Source of the DNA: PWPR01 sp964497955
Lineage (GTDB): Bacteria; Bacillota; UBA994; PWPR01
NCBI GenBank assembly: GCA_964497955.1
Contig: CAZCFQ010000014.1
Span: forward strand, 1-26,745
Length of the DNA stretch: 26,745 bases
Direction: 5' to 3'
Below, one piece after another: positions 8,194 to 15,741 of this stretch. The notes under the pieces are model-generated. The model did no database searches. It had not been told where the DNA came from and saw only the letters and a program-made list of their open reading frames with translations. How positions within the stretch are numbered: the stretch's first letter is position 1; the number at the start of each line of letters is the position of its first letter. The position numbers and the translations under genes are program-made.

Positions 8194-10017
8194 CTATAGT
8201 GGTTTTGGGTGTGAAAAATAATAACCCTGCATAAATTGGAAGTCAAACTTTTTTAACATTTGTAATTGTTGTTCAGTCTCTATCCCTTCTATAACAATAT
8301 TAAGATTATAACTTTTTGCAAGATGTTCGATGCTTTCAAGTAATATTATTCCTTTATCGTTGTTTCCTAAACTCTTTGAAAATGTTTTATCAATTTTTAA
8401 CTCATCAATGTTATATTCAATTAAATAATTAAGAGAAGAAAATCCCGTACCAAAATCATCTAAAGAAATTTTAAAGCCTTTTTTCTGTAAACTACTAAAA
8501 ACACTGTTTACTTTTGTAGTACCTTGCAAAATAACTTCTTCTGTAATTTCTAGGATTACTTTATTTGGGTCAATATCATACTTTTTTGTTAATTGATTGA
8601 TGTTTTCTGTAAAGTTCTCAGATAGCAAAAAGGATGGTGAAATATTAATTGCTAAAGTTAAGTCATCATTTTCATACTTTTTACAGAGTTTTTCGTAATC
8701 ATAAAAAGCTCTATCAATTGTTATCAATCCAAATTGTTCGTATCTATTCATTGATTCAATCAACGGAACAAATATTTCTGGAGAAATAAATCCTTTACTT
8801 TCATTATCCCATCTAGCTAATGCTTCTACTCCAATTACTTTATTAATAGTAATATCAATTTTAGTCTGATAGTAAAGTTGAAATAGTTTTTTATCTAGTG
8901 CTTCAATTATTAAGTCTTTCATCTTTTCTTGCTCTTTTAATAAATTTGACAATTGTTGATTAAATTCAACTATATCACCCTGTTTGCTCTCCTTTGCATA
9001 TGTCAATGCAAGTTCAGCTTTCTGTAAACAGTCTTCTAAAATATCATTCTTAGAGTCACAGGTTGTAAATCCTAGTAGTAAACTTGCTCTATAATTGATT
9101 CCAAAGTTCTTTAGCTCTTCTTTTAATATCTTCTCAACTTGTTCGCTCCATTTTTTAATATGAAAATTATCTATATTAGGAGCCCAAATTGCAAACTCAT
9201 TACCTTCAAAGCGTGATACAATTTGTGATTCATATTTAAGATCTAACATTATTTTACTTAAAATGCAAAGCACTCTATCTCCAGTTTTATTACCATATAT
9301 TGAATTGATCAATCTTAAATCTTTCAACTTAACTATAATGAATAATCCTATATTAGAATATTTGTTTTTATTCCACTCTTTCTTCATATAATAAATATTA
9401 GGAAGTTTAGTTAACTGATCAAAATATGCTAGTTCCTCTACTTTTAATATGCTATTCTCTAAATCAAAAATAGTTTTTATCAAATACTTCCTTATAGAAA
9501 AAACAATTACATTGAAAATAAGTAAAAACAAAAGGAAAACAACAAACTTAATAATCCAGTATGAACTATTAATTTGCTCTGCACTGGCAACTGTGCTTCT
9601 TGTGTAAATCCATAATAGTAAAAATGTTACTATACTAATATATGTGAAAATTCTGCTCTTTTTTTTAGCAAATAATAATACTGCAATAGTGTTTGCTATT
9701 AAAATTAAAATTATTCCAGCACTATTGAAAGCTCCATCTAAAAAAGAAGTGACACCCATAATATAAGACACAAGAATAGAAGAATATATTTTTATTTCAG
9801 TACTAATTATATTTTTGTAAATTTGAAGCACTAAAAAAATTACTCCTGAAATGAAATTAAGATAAACAAAGAAAATAGGTATAGGACTATTATAAATTGC
9901 AAAAGCAGATATCCAGCACACAAGTACTGCTGCTGGTAAAGCTTGATTGAATTTTTCTTCAATCTTTTTTTGTATTCTTTTGTCATACTCTATAAATCTA
10001 CTATCTCTTTTTTCCAT
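8194..10017 (-). CDS. Membrane GGDEF-EAL protein, predicted c-di-GMP phosphodiesterase
   Basis: Predicted to hydrolyse c-di-GMP. The N-terminal 180 residues hold about six membrane helices (roughly 28-43, 47-66, 78-93, 99-117, 123-139, 154-175). A GGDEF domain follows (about 193-350) whose signature is degenerate, EGNEF at 271-275, so it should not synthesise c-di-GMP; such domains often bind GTP as a regulatory input. The EAL domain (about 365-607) keeps the catalytic set: EALAR (398-402), 'INISPSF', 'LEITEE', DDFGTGFSSL, 'LKIDK', 'IEGIET' and 'QGYYFS'. The likely role is therefore a membrane-bound phosphodiesterase. It lies directly upstream of the diguanylate cyclase but has its own terminator, so the pair is adjacent rather than co-transcribed. 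Confidence 0.92.
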   Translation of the reverse strand: MEKRDSRFIEYDKRIQKKIEEKFNQALPAAVLVCWISAFAIYNSPIPIFFVYLNFISGVIFLVLQIYKNIISTEIKIYSSILVSYIMGVTSFLDGAFNSAGIILILIANTIAVLLFAKKKSRIFTYISIVTFLLLWIYTRSTVASAEQINSSYWIIKFVVFLLFLLIFNVIVFSIRKYLIKTIFDLENSILKVEELAYFDQLTKLPNIYYMKKEWNKNKYSNIGLFIIVKLKDLRLINSIYGNKTGDRVLCILSKIMLDLKYESQIVSRFEGNEFAIWAPNIDNFHIKKWSEQVEKILKEELKNFGINYRASLLLGFTTCDSKNDILEDCLQKAELALTYAKESKQGDIVEFNQQLSNLLKEQEKMKDLIIEALDKKLFQLYYQTKIDITINKVIGVEALARWDNESKGFISPEIFVPLIESMNRYEQFGLITIDRAFYDYEKLCKKYENDDLTLAINISPSFLLSENFTENINQLTKKYDIDPNKVILEITEEVILQGTTKVNSVFSSLQKKGFKISLDDFGTGFSSLNYLIEYNIDELKIDKTFSKSLGNNDKGIILLESIEHLAKSYNLNIVIEGIETEQQLQMLKKFDFQFMQGYYFSHPKPL

Positions 10018-10441
10018 AATTCTCTTACCCCTAAAAATTCTGCTAATTAATAGTCTATATTTAAAGTTAATGCATATCTATCACAATAGTTATATCGTCA
10101 TAAAACTCTTTTTTATTAAGGTAAATGAAGTATTAGTTTAAAAATATTTTTGCCATTCAAATTGGATTGATTTCACCCTCAATAAATATATTATTTATCA
10201 CTACCATATTTATCAACAAAACCTGCAATCAATATAAATGAAGAATTATAAAGACCGTAAAAACTGATATCCATCTATGTTACGATTACTAATGATTCTA
10301 CTACTTTCAAAATTCTCTAATTTATATCAATCTAAACTTCAGAAAGTATTTAATATATTCATCCTTTTGCATATTACTTTGTTAAACATGTATTCAATTT
10401 AATAATATGTTATTCTTTATTATTTTACAAACCTAAACTAC
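10018..10441. other. Non-coding A/T-rich gap upstream of the phosphodiesterase gene
   Basis: About 420 bases between the phosphodiesterase start and the terminator of the creatininase operon. I see no coding potential, conserved RNA fold or c-di-GMP riboswitch. The part next to 10018 must hold the phosphodiesterase promoter. TTGTGA and a TTAAAT-like -10 can be placed near 10050-10085, but weakly. Confidence 0.5.
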
Positions 10442-10503
10442 TAAAAAAACTTCCTTATAGATATCTTGTTTATAAGTAAAATGAGATATCTATTTTGGAA
10501 GCT
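10442..10503 (-). terminator. Long-stem rho-independent terminator of the TetR operon
   Basis: TAGATATCT (10458-10466) pairs with AGATATCTA (10484-10492), and the outer arms CTTCC (10450-10454) and GGAAG (10497-10501) extend the stem. On the minus strand TTTTTTT follows. It ends the five-gene operon after the creatininase-family gene. Confidence 0.82.
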
Positions 10504-10531
10504 TCTTGCTTTAAGACATTGTAATTTTATT

Positions 10532-11275
10532 TTATAAAAAGTATTCAGTTATAAAATCTGAAACCTTTTTAACAATTTTTTCAGTCATTTCTTTACCATA
10601 TTCTTTTGAAGCCTTTGTGGCATCACCTAAAGCACCATTTGATGTAACTTCATGAAATGGCCAAAAATACTCTGCCCAAGGCGGACCATTTTCAAATCTT
10701 TTATCAATAATTTCACCTGGTTCTAAATCATCAACTTTAACAACTCTAGGATCTAGATAAAGTGATTGTGATACTTCAGATTCACATGCATGGCCTCTGA
10801 TTTTTGAGAAATTCTTTTTTTCCCAGTAATCTGCTACTACACCTGTTCCAACTTGAGAATATGCAGACTTAATTCCATGCTCATGATAAAGTTTTGCACA
10901 AACTGCTCCAAGTGAATGAGTATTACCGCCATGACCATTTAGAAATACTATTTTCTTTATACCATGTGATTTTAGGCTAACTGCAATATCAGTTAATAAA
11001 CTTATATATGTCTCAATTCCTAAAGTTATAGTACCAGGAAATTTCATATGATGAGGTGAAATGCCATAAGGCACAGTAGGGCAAACTACAACCTTAGGTT
11101 TAAGCTCTTTTGCAACTAACTCTGCTACTCCTTTAGCCCTAATTGTATCGGTAGCAAAGGTCTGATTTGGGCCATGTTGCTCACATGATCCTGTTGGTAT
11201 TATTGCTACTTCAATTGATTCTAAGTTATTTTTAAACTCTACCCATGACATATAATCTAGATTCACGTTATCCAA
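10532..11275 (-). CDS. Creatininase-family metal-dependent amidohydrolase
   Basis: Member of the creatininase family (creatinine amidohydrolase, FAPy deformylase, mycofactocin peptidase MftE). These are cytoplasmic binuclear metal enzymes that cleave amide or formamide bonds. Its 247 residues match the family length. Visible ligand motifs are 'PTGSCEQHGP' (Glu32, His34), 'FATDT' (Asp43), NGHGGN (His115) and 'GHACESEVS' (Glu165). NGHGGN rather than NGHYEN, with a later Glu in HAxESE, fits the MftE/deformylase-like branch better than true creatininase. The start is TTG at 11275, with AAAGGA 9 bases upstream; the next ATG (codon 9) has no binding site. It is the last gene of the TetR operon, 22 bases after the GNAT gene. 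The substrate is unknown; context suggests a small molecule also acted on by the kinase, acetyltransferase and hydrolase. Confidence 0.9.
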   Translation of the reverse strand: MDNVNLDYMSWVEFKNNLESIEVAIIPTGSCEQHGPNQTFATDTIRAKGVAELVAKELKPKVVVCPTVPYGISPHHMKFPGTITLGIETYISLLTDIAVSLKSHGIKKIVFLNGHGGNTHSLGAVCAKLYHEHGIKSAYSQVGTGVVADYWEKKNFSKIRGHACESEVSQSLYLDPRVVKVDDLEPGEIIDKRFENGPPWAEYFWPFHEVTSNGALGDATKASKEYGKEMTEKIVKKVSDFITEYFL

Positions 11276-11297
11276 TTTAAGTAATCCTTTCTTTTGT

Positions 11298-11759
11298 TTA
11301 TAGTTCCTTACTCATATGAATACTAAAAGGCTTATAATTTAGACTTTCATATAACTTTACTGCTATTTCGTTTTCGCCAAAAACATGTAATGAAATAGTT
11401 TCATAATTGTTCTCTTTAGCTTGTTTTTCTACTAATTTTATTGTTTCTTTACCAAAGCCATTTCTTCTATAATCCTCATAAATCATCAAATCATAAATAA
11501 AAGCTTCTCTGTCTTTACCTCTTCTATCTCCATACCAAACATACCCAATATTTTCATTATCCTTAAAAACGTTAAGTAAATACTGGCCCTTAGTTTCATA
11601 GCCATTAGGTAAAGATCTTTGAATTGTTGCTTCTGCCATTTCTTTTACACTCTTTTCATCACTTGCCTCTGAAGATAATAGCTCCTTAATGTACCTATCA
11701 GCTAACGTTTTGTAATATAAATCATACTCTTTCTCAGTCATCTTCTTTAGATTTAACAT
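11298..11759 (-). CDS. GNAT-family N-acetyltransferase
   Basis: A 153-residue cytoplasmic enzyme that moves an acetyl group from acetyl-CoA to an amine. The family core is clear: 'YDLMIYEDYRRNGFGKETIKLVEKQAKE', with the acetyl-CoA pyrophosphate loop R/Q-x-x-G-x-G/A as RRNGFG, then 'ISLHVFGENEIAVKLYESLNYKP', the usual C-terminal beta-bulge strand and helix. The N-terminal 60 residues are mostly helical and charged. GAGG lies 8 bases before the ATG. It sits between a phosphotransferase and a creatininase-family gene in the TetR operon. Two potential antibiotic-modifying enzyme types side by side suggest detoxification, but the substrate cannot be inferred from sequence alone. Confidence 0.88.
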   Translation of the reverse strand: MLNLKKMTEKEYDLYYKTLADRYIKELLSSEASDEKSVKEMAEATIQRSLPNGYETKGQYLLNVFKDNENIGYVWYGDRRGKDREAFIYDLMIYEDYRRNGFGKETIKLVEKQAKENNYETISLHVFGENEIAVKLYESLNYKPFSIHMSKEL

Positions 11760-11785
11760 ACATTTTCCTCATTAAAATTATTTAA

Positions 11786-12859
11786 TTACTGATTAATAAT
11801 ACTATCTACTAATTCAAAATTGCTAATGCGTTTTTCTAATGATAATTTAACTTCATCAAAGGGTTTATTAAAAATATTAATTTGCCAAAATGGTATTAGC
11901 ATCATTACACCAACAGAATTTCTGAAGTCTCTAAGACAATCTTTTTTTGAGTAATCTTTTACATCATTTTCAATTAATATTTTGTGATAATACGAAACTA
12001 GATCTAACTGTTTTACTAAAAGACTTTCTGGAAAGTCTACTCTAAATAAATGTGCCAAATCTATTGTCCCTATACCTTTGTTAAAGAACTGATAATCAAA
12101 TAGAATAGTATTCTTATCTTCATTTATTGAAAACATAAAATTATGTATATGAGAATCTCCATGAACTATAGTTATTCTGTCTTTTTTTATAGTTCTCTCT
12201 CTTACTTCTTTAACAAAATCAATATTAATATACATAGCTTTTTTAAGAAATGATTTCTCTTTATCACTTAACTCTTCTTTATATTTACAAAAAAACTTTT
12301 CTAACATAGATAAATCTTTTAACTCAGTTTCTTTTAGCTGACTTTTATTTCGTACATCAATTAGTTTTTCATTAATATTCTTATAATTCCAAAAATAAGC
12401 ATGAACTCTAGCCAATGTCTCAATACATCCATACCAATAATCAATTTTACTTCTATTTGTTTCACCAATGGTTTTATATTGATTAGAGATGTCTTCTAAT
12501 ACTAATAAGAAATCATCTTTATTATCTGATACATAAGAATAGAAGTGTTTGATTATTGGTATACTTGCATTATATATATTTATATTTTGATAAAACTCTA
12601 TTTCTTTAAGGCTATTTCTTAAATACATCTTTTTATTATCACTGGGACCCTTTATAAACAGGTTTTCCACATAACTTATCTTTCTAATATAAAAACTTAC
12701 TGTTAGTTTAATTATACAAGAAGTATCTGTTTGATTTATACTTTTTACATTTATGGATACCAGCTGTTTTTCACTGTTTAGTTTTAAGATCTTAACGAGA
12801 AGTTTCTTTGCATCTTTTTTAGATTTATTTAAGTTTTTAAAAATTTCAATTTTGTTCAT
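11786..12859 (-). CDS. Aminoglycoside/choline/ecdysteroid-kinase-like phosphotransferase
   Basis: Protein-kinase-like fold enzyme expected to phosphorylate a small molecule with ATP. Visible features: the N-lobe lysine in 'LFIKGPSD' (Lys70), the helix glutamate in 'LKEIEFY' (about 86-88), the hinge-like 'FLLVLEDIS' (117-125), the catalytic Brenner motif HGDSHIHN (233-240), the metal-binding aspartate in 'LFDYQFFNKG' (Asp255) and 'GTIDLAHL' (Asp267). The D-x-Q form with a preceding HGDxHxxN is characteristic of the ecdysteroid kinase-like (CHK/EcKinase) branch rather than classical APH(3'). Its 357 residues fit that branch. All catalytic residues are present. It starts 14 bases after the hydrolase stop, with AGGA 6 bases before the ATG. 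Substrate unknown. Confidence 0.85.
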   Translation of the reverse strand: MNKIEIFKNLNKSKKDAKKLLVKILKLNSEKQLVSINVKSINQTDTSCIIKLTVSFYIRKISYVENLFIKGPSDNKKMYLRNSLKEIEFYQNINIYNASIPIIKHFYSYVSDNKDDFLLVLEDISNQYKTIGETNRSKIDYWYGCIETLARVHAYFWNYKNINEKLIDVRNKSQLKETELKDLSMLEKFFCKYKEELSDKEKSFLKKAMYINIDFVKEVRERTIKKDRITIVHGDSHIHNFMFSINEDKNTILFDYQFFNKGIGTIDLAHLFRVDFPESLLVKQLDLVSYYHKILIENDVKDYSKKDCLRDFRNSVGVMMLIPFWQINIFNKPFDEVKLSLEKRISNFELVDSIINQ

Positions 12860-12873
12860 GCTTATTCCTATCT

Positions 12874-13677
12874 TTAATTCATGTTAATCGTTTGTAAAAA
12901 ATTACTTAAGACTTGATTGAAACTTTTTGGCTGATCTAGATTAGCCAAATGACCTGCTTCTTTAATTCTTTTTACCTGTACTAATTCGTTATTGGATAAC
13001 TCATCTAAAACTTTATTTATTTTACTATTAATTTCTTTATCATTTTCTGCATAGATGATTAGATAAGGTATTTCAATGTCTTTAAGCTTTTTTAAGTAAT
13101 CATAATCACTAATAGCACCTCTAAACATAGGGATAACTTCTCTTGCCCTTTGAAACATTTCTAATGTCTTTTTTCTAACACTATCATCTTTTGTAATTGT
13201 ACTAATAATCAGTTTGAAATAAAACTGGCTGAAATTATTAATCATAAATTTATCGATACTAACAATTAGATTTGTAACTATTGGTCCTAACTTTAATCTT
13301 GGTGCTGTACCAAATGTCACTAAAGATAACATACCTGTATCTTTTTGGCTTAATAGCTCATAACCAATTATTCCTCCTGCTGAATTTCCCACAAAGTGAT
13401 ACTTTTCTATGCTTAACTCATTAATTAAACACTTAATATCACTAACAAAAGTATCTAAACTTAATTCTTTTTTGTTATTACTTGATTTTAATGATGAGTT
13501 GCCATGACCTCTTAAAGAGATAAGTAAAATACTATATTTACTAAAACAATTAGCTTGATTATAAAACTGAGTTAAATCTCCTCCAACTCCATGTACAAAT
13601 ACAATACATTCCTTATCCCTTTTAATATATACATATTCAATATTAACACCATTAATGCGAGCTATTTTAGTTTCCAT
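12874..13677 (-). CDS. Alpha/beta hydrolase
   Basis: Soluble alpha/beta-fold hydrolase (esterase, lactonase or similar). The oxyanion motif 'VFVHGVGG' (27-33), 'LRGHGNS' (55-61), the nucleophile elbow GNSAGG (Ser99), the acid in 'YAENDKE' (Asp213) and the base in 'AGHLANLDQP' (His243) form a complete Ser-Asp-His triad. The mobile cap region, about 130-190, is helical. I start it at the ATG at 13677, which has AGGAGAAG 6 bases upstream; this gives 267 residues. The ATG at 13713 has no binding site. The gene overlaps the TetR gene by 11 bases, so the regulator and first enzyme are coupled. The exact substrate is unknown. Confidence 0.9.
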   Translation of the reverse strand: METKIARINGVNIEYVYIKRDKECIVFVHGVGGDLTQFYNQANCFSKYSILLISLRGHGNSSLKSSNNKKELSLDTFVSDIKCLINELSIEKYHFVGNSAGGIIGYELLSQKDTGMLSLVTFGTAPRLKLGPIVTNLIVSIDKFMINNFSQFYFKLIISTITKDDSVRKKTLEMFQRAREVIPMFRGAISDYDYLKKLKDIEIPYLIIYAENDKEINSKINKVLDELSNNELVQVKRIKEAGHLANLDQPKSFNQVLSNFLQTINMN

Positions 13678-14239
13678 TATCTCTTCTCCTAATTCCATTA
13701 AGCAAAACTTCAATTACTTCTTTAGCCTCTTCTTCGGAATTGAAATCATGGTTATTAAACAAGAAGTCACTCATCTTTTGACCTACCAGTGCTTTAAAAT
13801 AAAAGGTTAAATCTTCAACATTTAAATTTCTTTTTAATGTATTATTATCTATCTCTTTAGAAAAAACCTCGCTTACAATGTTTAGAGAATTGTCTTGCCT
13901 TATATTAAATTCTGTTTTTGATTGCTTATTCAAAACAGGAATCTCTTGAAACAGTAATTTATATATCTCATAATTGTTTCTCAATCTTTCAAAAAAATAT
14001 TTTGCAATTTCAATAAGCTGATCTTCAAAATGTAGATTCTTATCAATTTTTGGCTTCTCACTAATGATTTCTTTTAACAAATCATAAAGGATATCTTCTT
14101 TTGAAGAGTAATACTCATATATGGTAGATCTTGCAATTGAAGTGTTTTTTGCAATATCTACCATTGTAGTTTTAGACATTCCATTTTCTAAAAAGATTTT
14201 TTTTGCTGCATTTCTGATTTCAACTTTTCGATCTTTCAT
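13667..14239 (-). CDS. TetR-family repressor of the hydrolase-kinase-GNAT-creatininase operon
   Basis: A 190-residue TetR-type regulator. The N-terminal helix-turn-helix (about 5-52) is typical: 'IRNAAKKIFLENGMSKTTMVDIAKNTSIARSTIYEYYSSKEDILYDLL'. The C-terminal ligand and dimerisation domain is helical and shows no specific signature. It is the first gene of a five-gene operon. Two copies of the palindrome CGACA-N3-TGTCG cover its promoter, at 14260-14272 and 14291-14303, which strongly suggests autorepression released by a ligand. That ligand is probably the substrate of the downstream enzymes. The ribosome binding site is weak (GGG about 8 bases from the ATG), which would keep repressor levels low. 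Confidence 0.92.
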   Translation of the reverse strand: MKDRKVEIRNAAKKIFLENGMSKTTMVDIAKNTSIARSTIYEYYSSKEDILYDLLKEIISEKPKIDKNLHFEDQLIEIAKYFFERLRNNYEIYKLLFQEIPVLNKQSKTEFNIRQDNSLNIVSEVFSKEIDNNTLKRNLNVEDLTFYFKALVGQKMSDFLFNNHDFNSEEEAKEVIEVLLNGIRRRDNGN

Positions 14240-14259
14240 ATTTAATACCCAAGCTTTCC

Positions 14260-14311
14260 CGACATTATGTCGTATTATCTATATTATTATCGACACTCTG
14301 TCGGTTGTCAA
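14260..14311 (-). promoter_or_regulatory. TetR operon promoter with two identical-core operators
   Basis: Minus-strand promoter: TTGACA (14311-14306), 17-base spacer, AATAAT (14288-14283). Operator O1, CGACACTCTGTCG (14291-14303), lies between -35 and -10. Operator O2, CGACATTATGTCG (14260-14272), lies just after the transcription start. Both are CGACA-N3-TGTCG. Their centres are 31 bases apart, three helical turns, so two dimers could sit on one face of the helix. The fit to repression is very good; that TetR is the binder is inferred from position. Confidence 0.8.
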
Positions 14312-14320
14312 GTATAAATT

Positions 14321-14359
14321 TAAAACCTTGGAAAATATCTAAATATCTCCAAGGTTTTA
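14321..14359 (-). terminator. Terminator of the AraC-family gene
   Basis: TAAAACCTTGGA (14321-14332) and TCCAAGGTTTTA (14348-14359) form a perfect 12-base stem with a 15-base loop. On the minus strand a T-rich run, TTTTAAATTTAT, overlaps and follows the end of the stem. It lies between the AraC stop codon and the TetR promoter. Confidence 0.75.
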
Positions 14360-14361
14360 AT

Positions 14362-15255
14362 TTACTCTTTATCTTTTATAGGTATATAGATTTCCATTAC
14401 TGTATCTGGTCTAAAATGGCATCTTTCATCATAAAATTCAAAATCCATCTTATTGTCATCGTATTCATATTCACTATCTTTAAACCACTCTTCAAAAATG
14501 TACTTCCATGTGCTTTTTATAGCATTTACAAATTCTTTCTCTCCATTAACACCATTTGATCTCGTAAAATCTACTGGTTTTGTAGTAAAGACAGCATACT
14601 TTGCAGAAGGCACATCAATAACCATCATATTATCTTCTATATTATCTTCACTCTTTACTATTACTCCTAAAACATATTTTAGCTCACCACTATCTTTACT
14701 AATAGAAATACCAACTTCACCGTGCTTTTCTGGATTTAACTTTTTATAGAGCTTTTCTTCCCAGCCATTAGTATCATAGTTGTTCCAAAAAGCAGCTACC
14801 TCTTCTTTAATGCTTTCTTTGTTAATGTTAGTATCTATTCCATACCCAATTACTTTAAATGCTTCTTTGTTTACTATCTTATAATCCATTCTTAATCTCC
14901 TATTATCAATATTTATACCTTTTGTTTCAAGCAATGTCATTCTAGAAACATATTTTGTTGGAGTGTAACCAAACTCTTTCTTAAAAGCTTTAGAAAATCC
15001 ACTAGCTGTCTCATAACCATATTTTATTGCTACATCTAATATTCTTTCACCCATAAAAATCTCTTTTGCTGCATAACTAAGCTTTTCACTTCTTACATAC
15101 TCTATAGGATTGATCCCTAATTCTTTGGAAAAGATTCTTATAAAGTGATATTGTGAATAACCTACATTACTAGATAGATCTTCAAGAGTTATATTTTGCT
15201 CAATGTTATCACTAATGTATTCTAGTGTTTTTTCTACAGTCTTATAATAATCCAA
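14362..15255 (-). CDS. AraC-family regulator with C-terminal GyrI-like effector domain
   Basis: Transcription regulator, 297 residues. The N-terminal AraC DNA-binding domain (about 8-106) has two helix-turn-helix units: 'ITLEDLSSNVGYSQYHFIRIFSKELGINPIEYVR' and 'ILDVAIKYGYETASGFSKAFKKEFGYTPTKYV'. The C-terminal part (about 124-297) resembles the AraC effector-binding/GyrI-like domain, which binds drug-like or hydrophobic ligands in the Rob/BmrR/SoxS-related group. The start is TTG at 15255, with GGAGTG 6 bases upstream. It is monocistronic: its own terminator follows and the next gene upstream ends 100 bases before. Its target is not obvious; it may regulate itself or the flanking operons. Confidence 0.9.
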   Translation of the reverse strand: MDYYKTVEKTLEYISDNIEQNITLEDLSSNVGYSQYHFIRIFSKELGINPIEYVRSEKLSYAAKEIFMGERILDVAIKYGYETASGFSKAFKKEFGYTPTKYVSRMTLLETKGINIDNRRLRMDYKIVNKEAFKVIGYGIDTNINKESIKEEVAAFWNNYDTNGWEEKLYKKLNPEKHGEVGISISKDSGELKYVLGVIVKSEDNIEDNMMVIDVPSAKYAVFTTKPVDFTRSNGVNGEKEFVNAIKSTWKYIFEEWFKDSEYEYDDNKMDFEFYDERCHFRPDTVMEIYIPIKDKE

Positions 15256-15271
15256 TTAACACACTCCATTT

Positions 15272-15292
15272 CCACGTGGTATTAATATTATA
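15272..15292 (-). promoter_or_regulatory. Promoter element and CCACGTGG palindrome before the AraC-family gene
   Basis: A perfect TATAAT is at 15292-15287 on the minus strand, without a good -35 at normal spacing. That pattern is common for activator-dependent promoters. The 8-base palindrome CCACGTGG (15272-15279) lies at the expected transcription start and stands out as GC-rich in this A/T-rich gap. Confidence 0.4.
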
Positions 15293-15356
15293 TAGGATTG
15301 TAAATTAATATGTTGTTCCAAAATTGCTAAGTTTAGACTTTACCCAACTTAATAGA

Positions 15357-15725
15357 CTATCTCCAAAACTTCTTGTATTCTTTTTTATCCATCACGTTAA
15401 ACTTTACTATATTTTCAAGCAAACCATAATTTATTTTTTGATCCCATTTTATTCTAAAAATTTCTTTTGATAAGGTATATCCACTGTTAACAATCTCATC
15501 TCTAAACATATTAATTGTTTTTGACTCTGGTGCAACTGAGATATGATTTTTAGAAACACTAAAACCTATTATAAAAGTTTGGTGATCTGTAAACATCGGT
15601 TGGTTCCATTTAATAACTTGCTCTAAGTTTGGAAATTTCTTTTCAATATAATCGAGAATACTTTTTAACTTAAATCTATTTTTTTCATCTTCTATTTTAG
15701 TTAAAAATTCTTCAAAGCTACTCAT
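15357..15725 (-). CDS. DUF1801 (YdhG/frataxin-like) protein
   Basis: A 122-residue cytoplasmic protein of the DUF1801/YdhG group. The diagnostic pattern is present: a central 'EQVIKWNQPMFTDHQTFIIGFSVSKNHISVAPES' with the W-x-x-P-x-F core, and a C-terminal 'FRIKWDQKINYGLLENIVKF'. Bacillus relatives have been described as frataxin-like iron-binding proteins, but for most members the function is unknown, so I do not assign one. The ribosome binding site AAAGGAGG is strong. It is the last gene of the Xre operon, 16 bases after the nucleotidyltransferase gene. No strong terminator is visible after it. Confidence 0.85.
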   Translation of the reverse strand: MSSFEEFLTKIEDEKNRFKLKSILDYIEKKFPNLEQVIKWNQPMFTDHQTFIIGFSVSKNHISVAPESKTINMFRDEIVNSGYTLSKEIFRIKWDQKINYGLLENIVKFNVMDKKEYKKFWR

Positions 15726-15741
15726 TTTGCAAGCCTCCTTT

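Noticed and set aside
8000..10531. c-di-GMP riboswitches before the GGDEF and EAL genes
   Set aside because: Neither upstream region has the conserved GEMM core or paired helices; only an A/T-rich inverted repeat is seen.
14305..14559. A plus-strand gene opposite the AraC 3' end
   Set aside because: It runs antisense through the AraC terminator and coding region, has no ribosome binding site and no recognisable motif.
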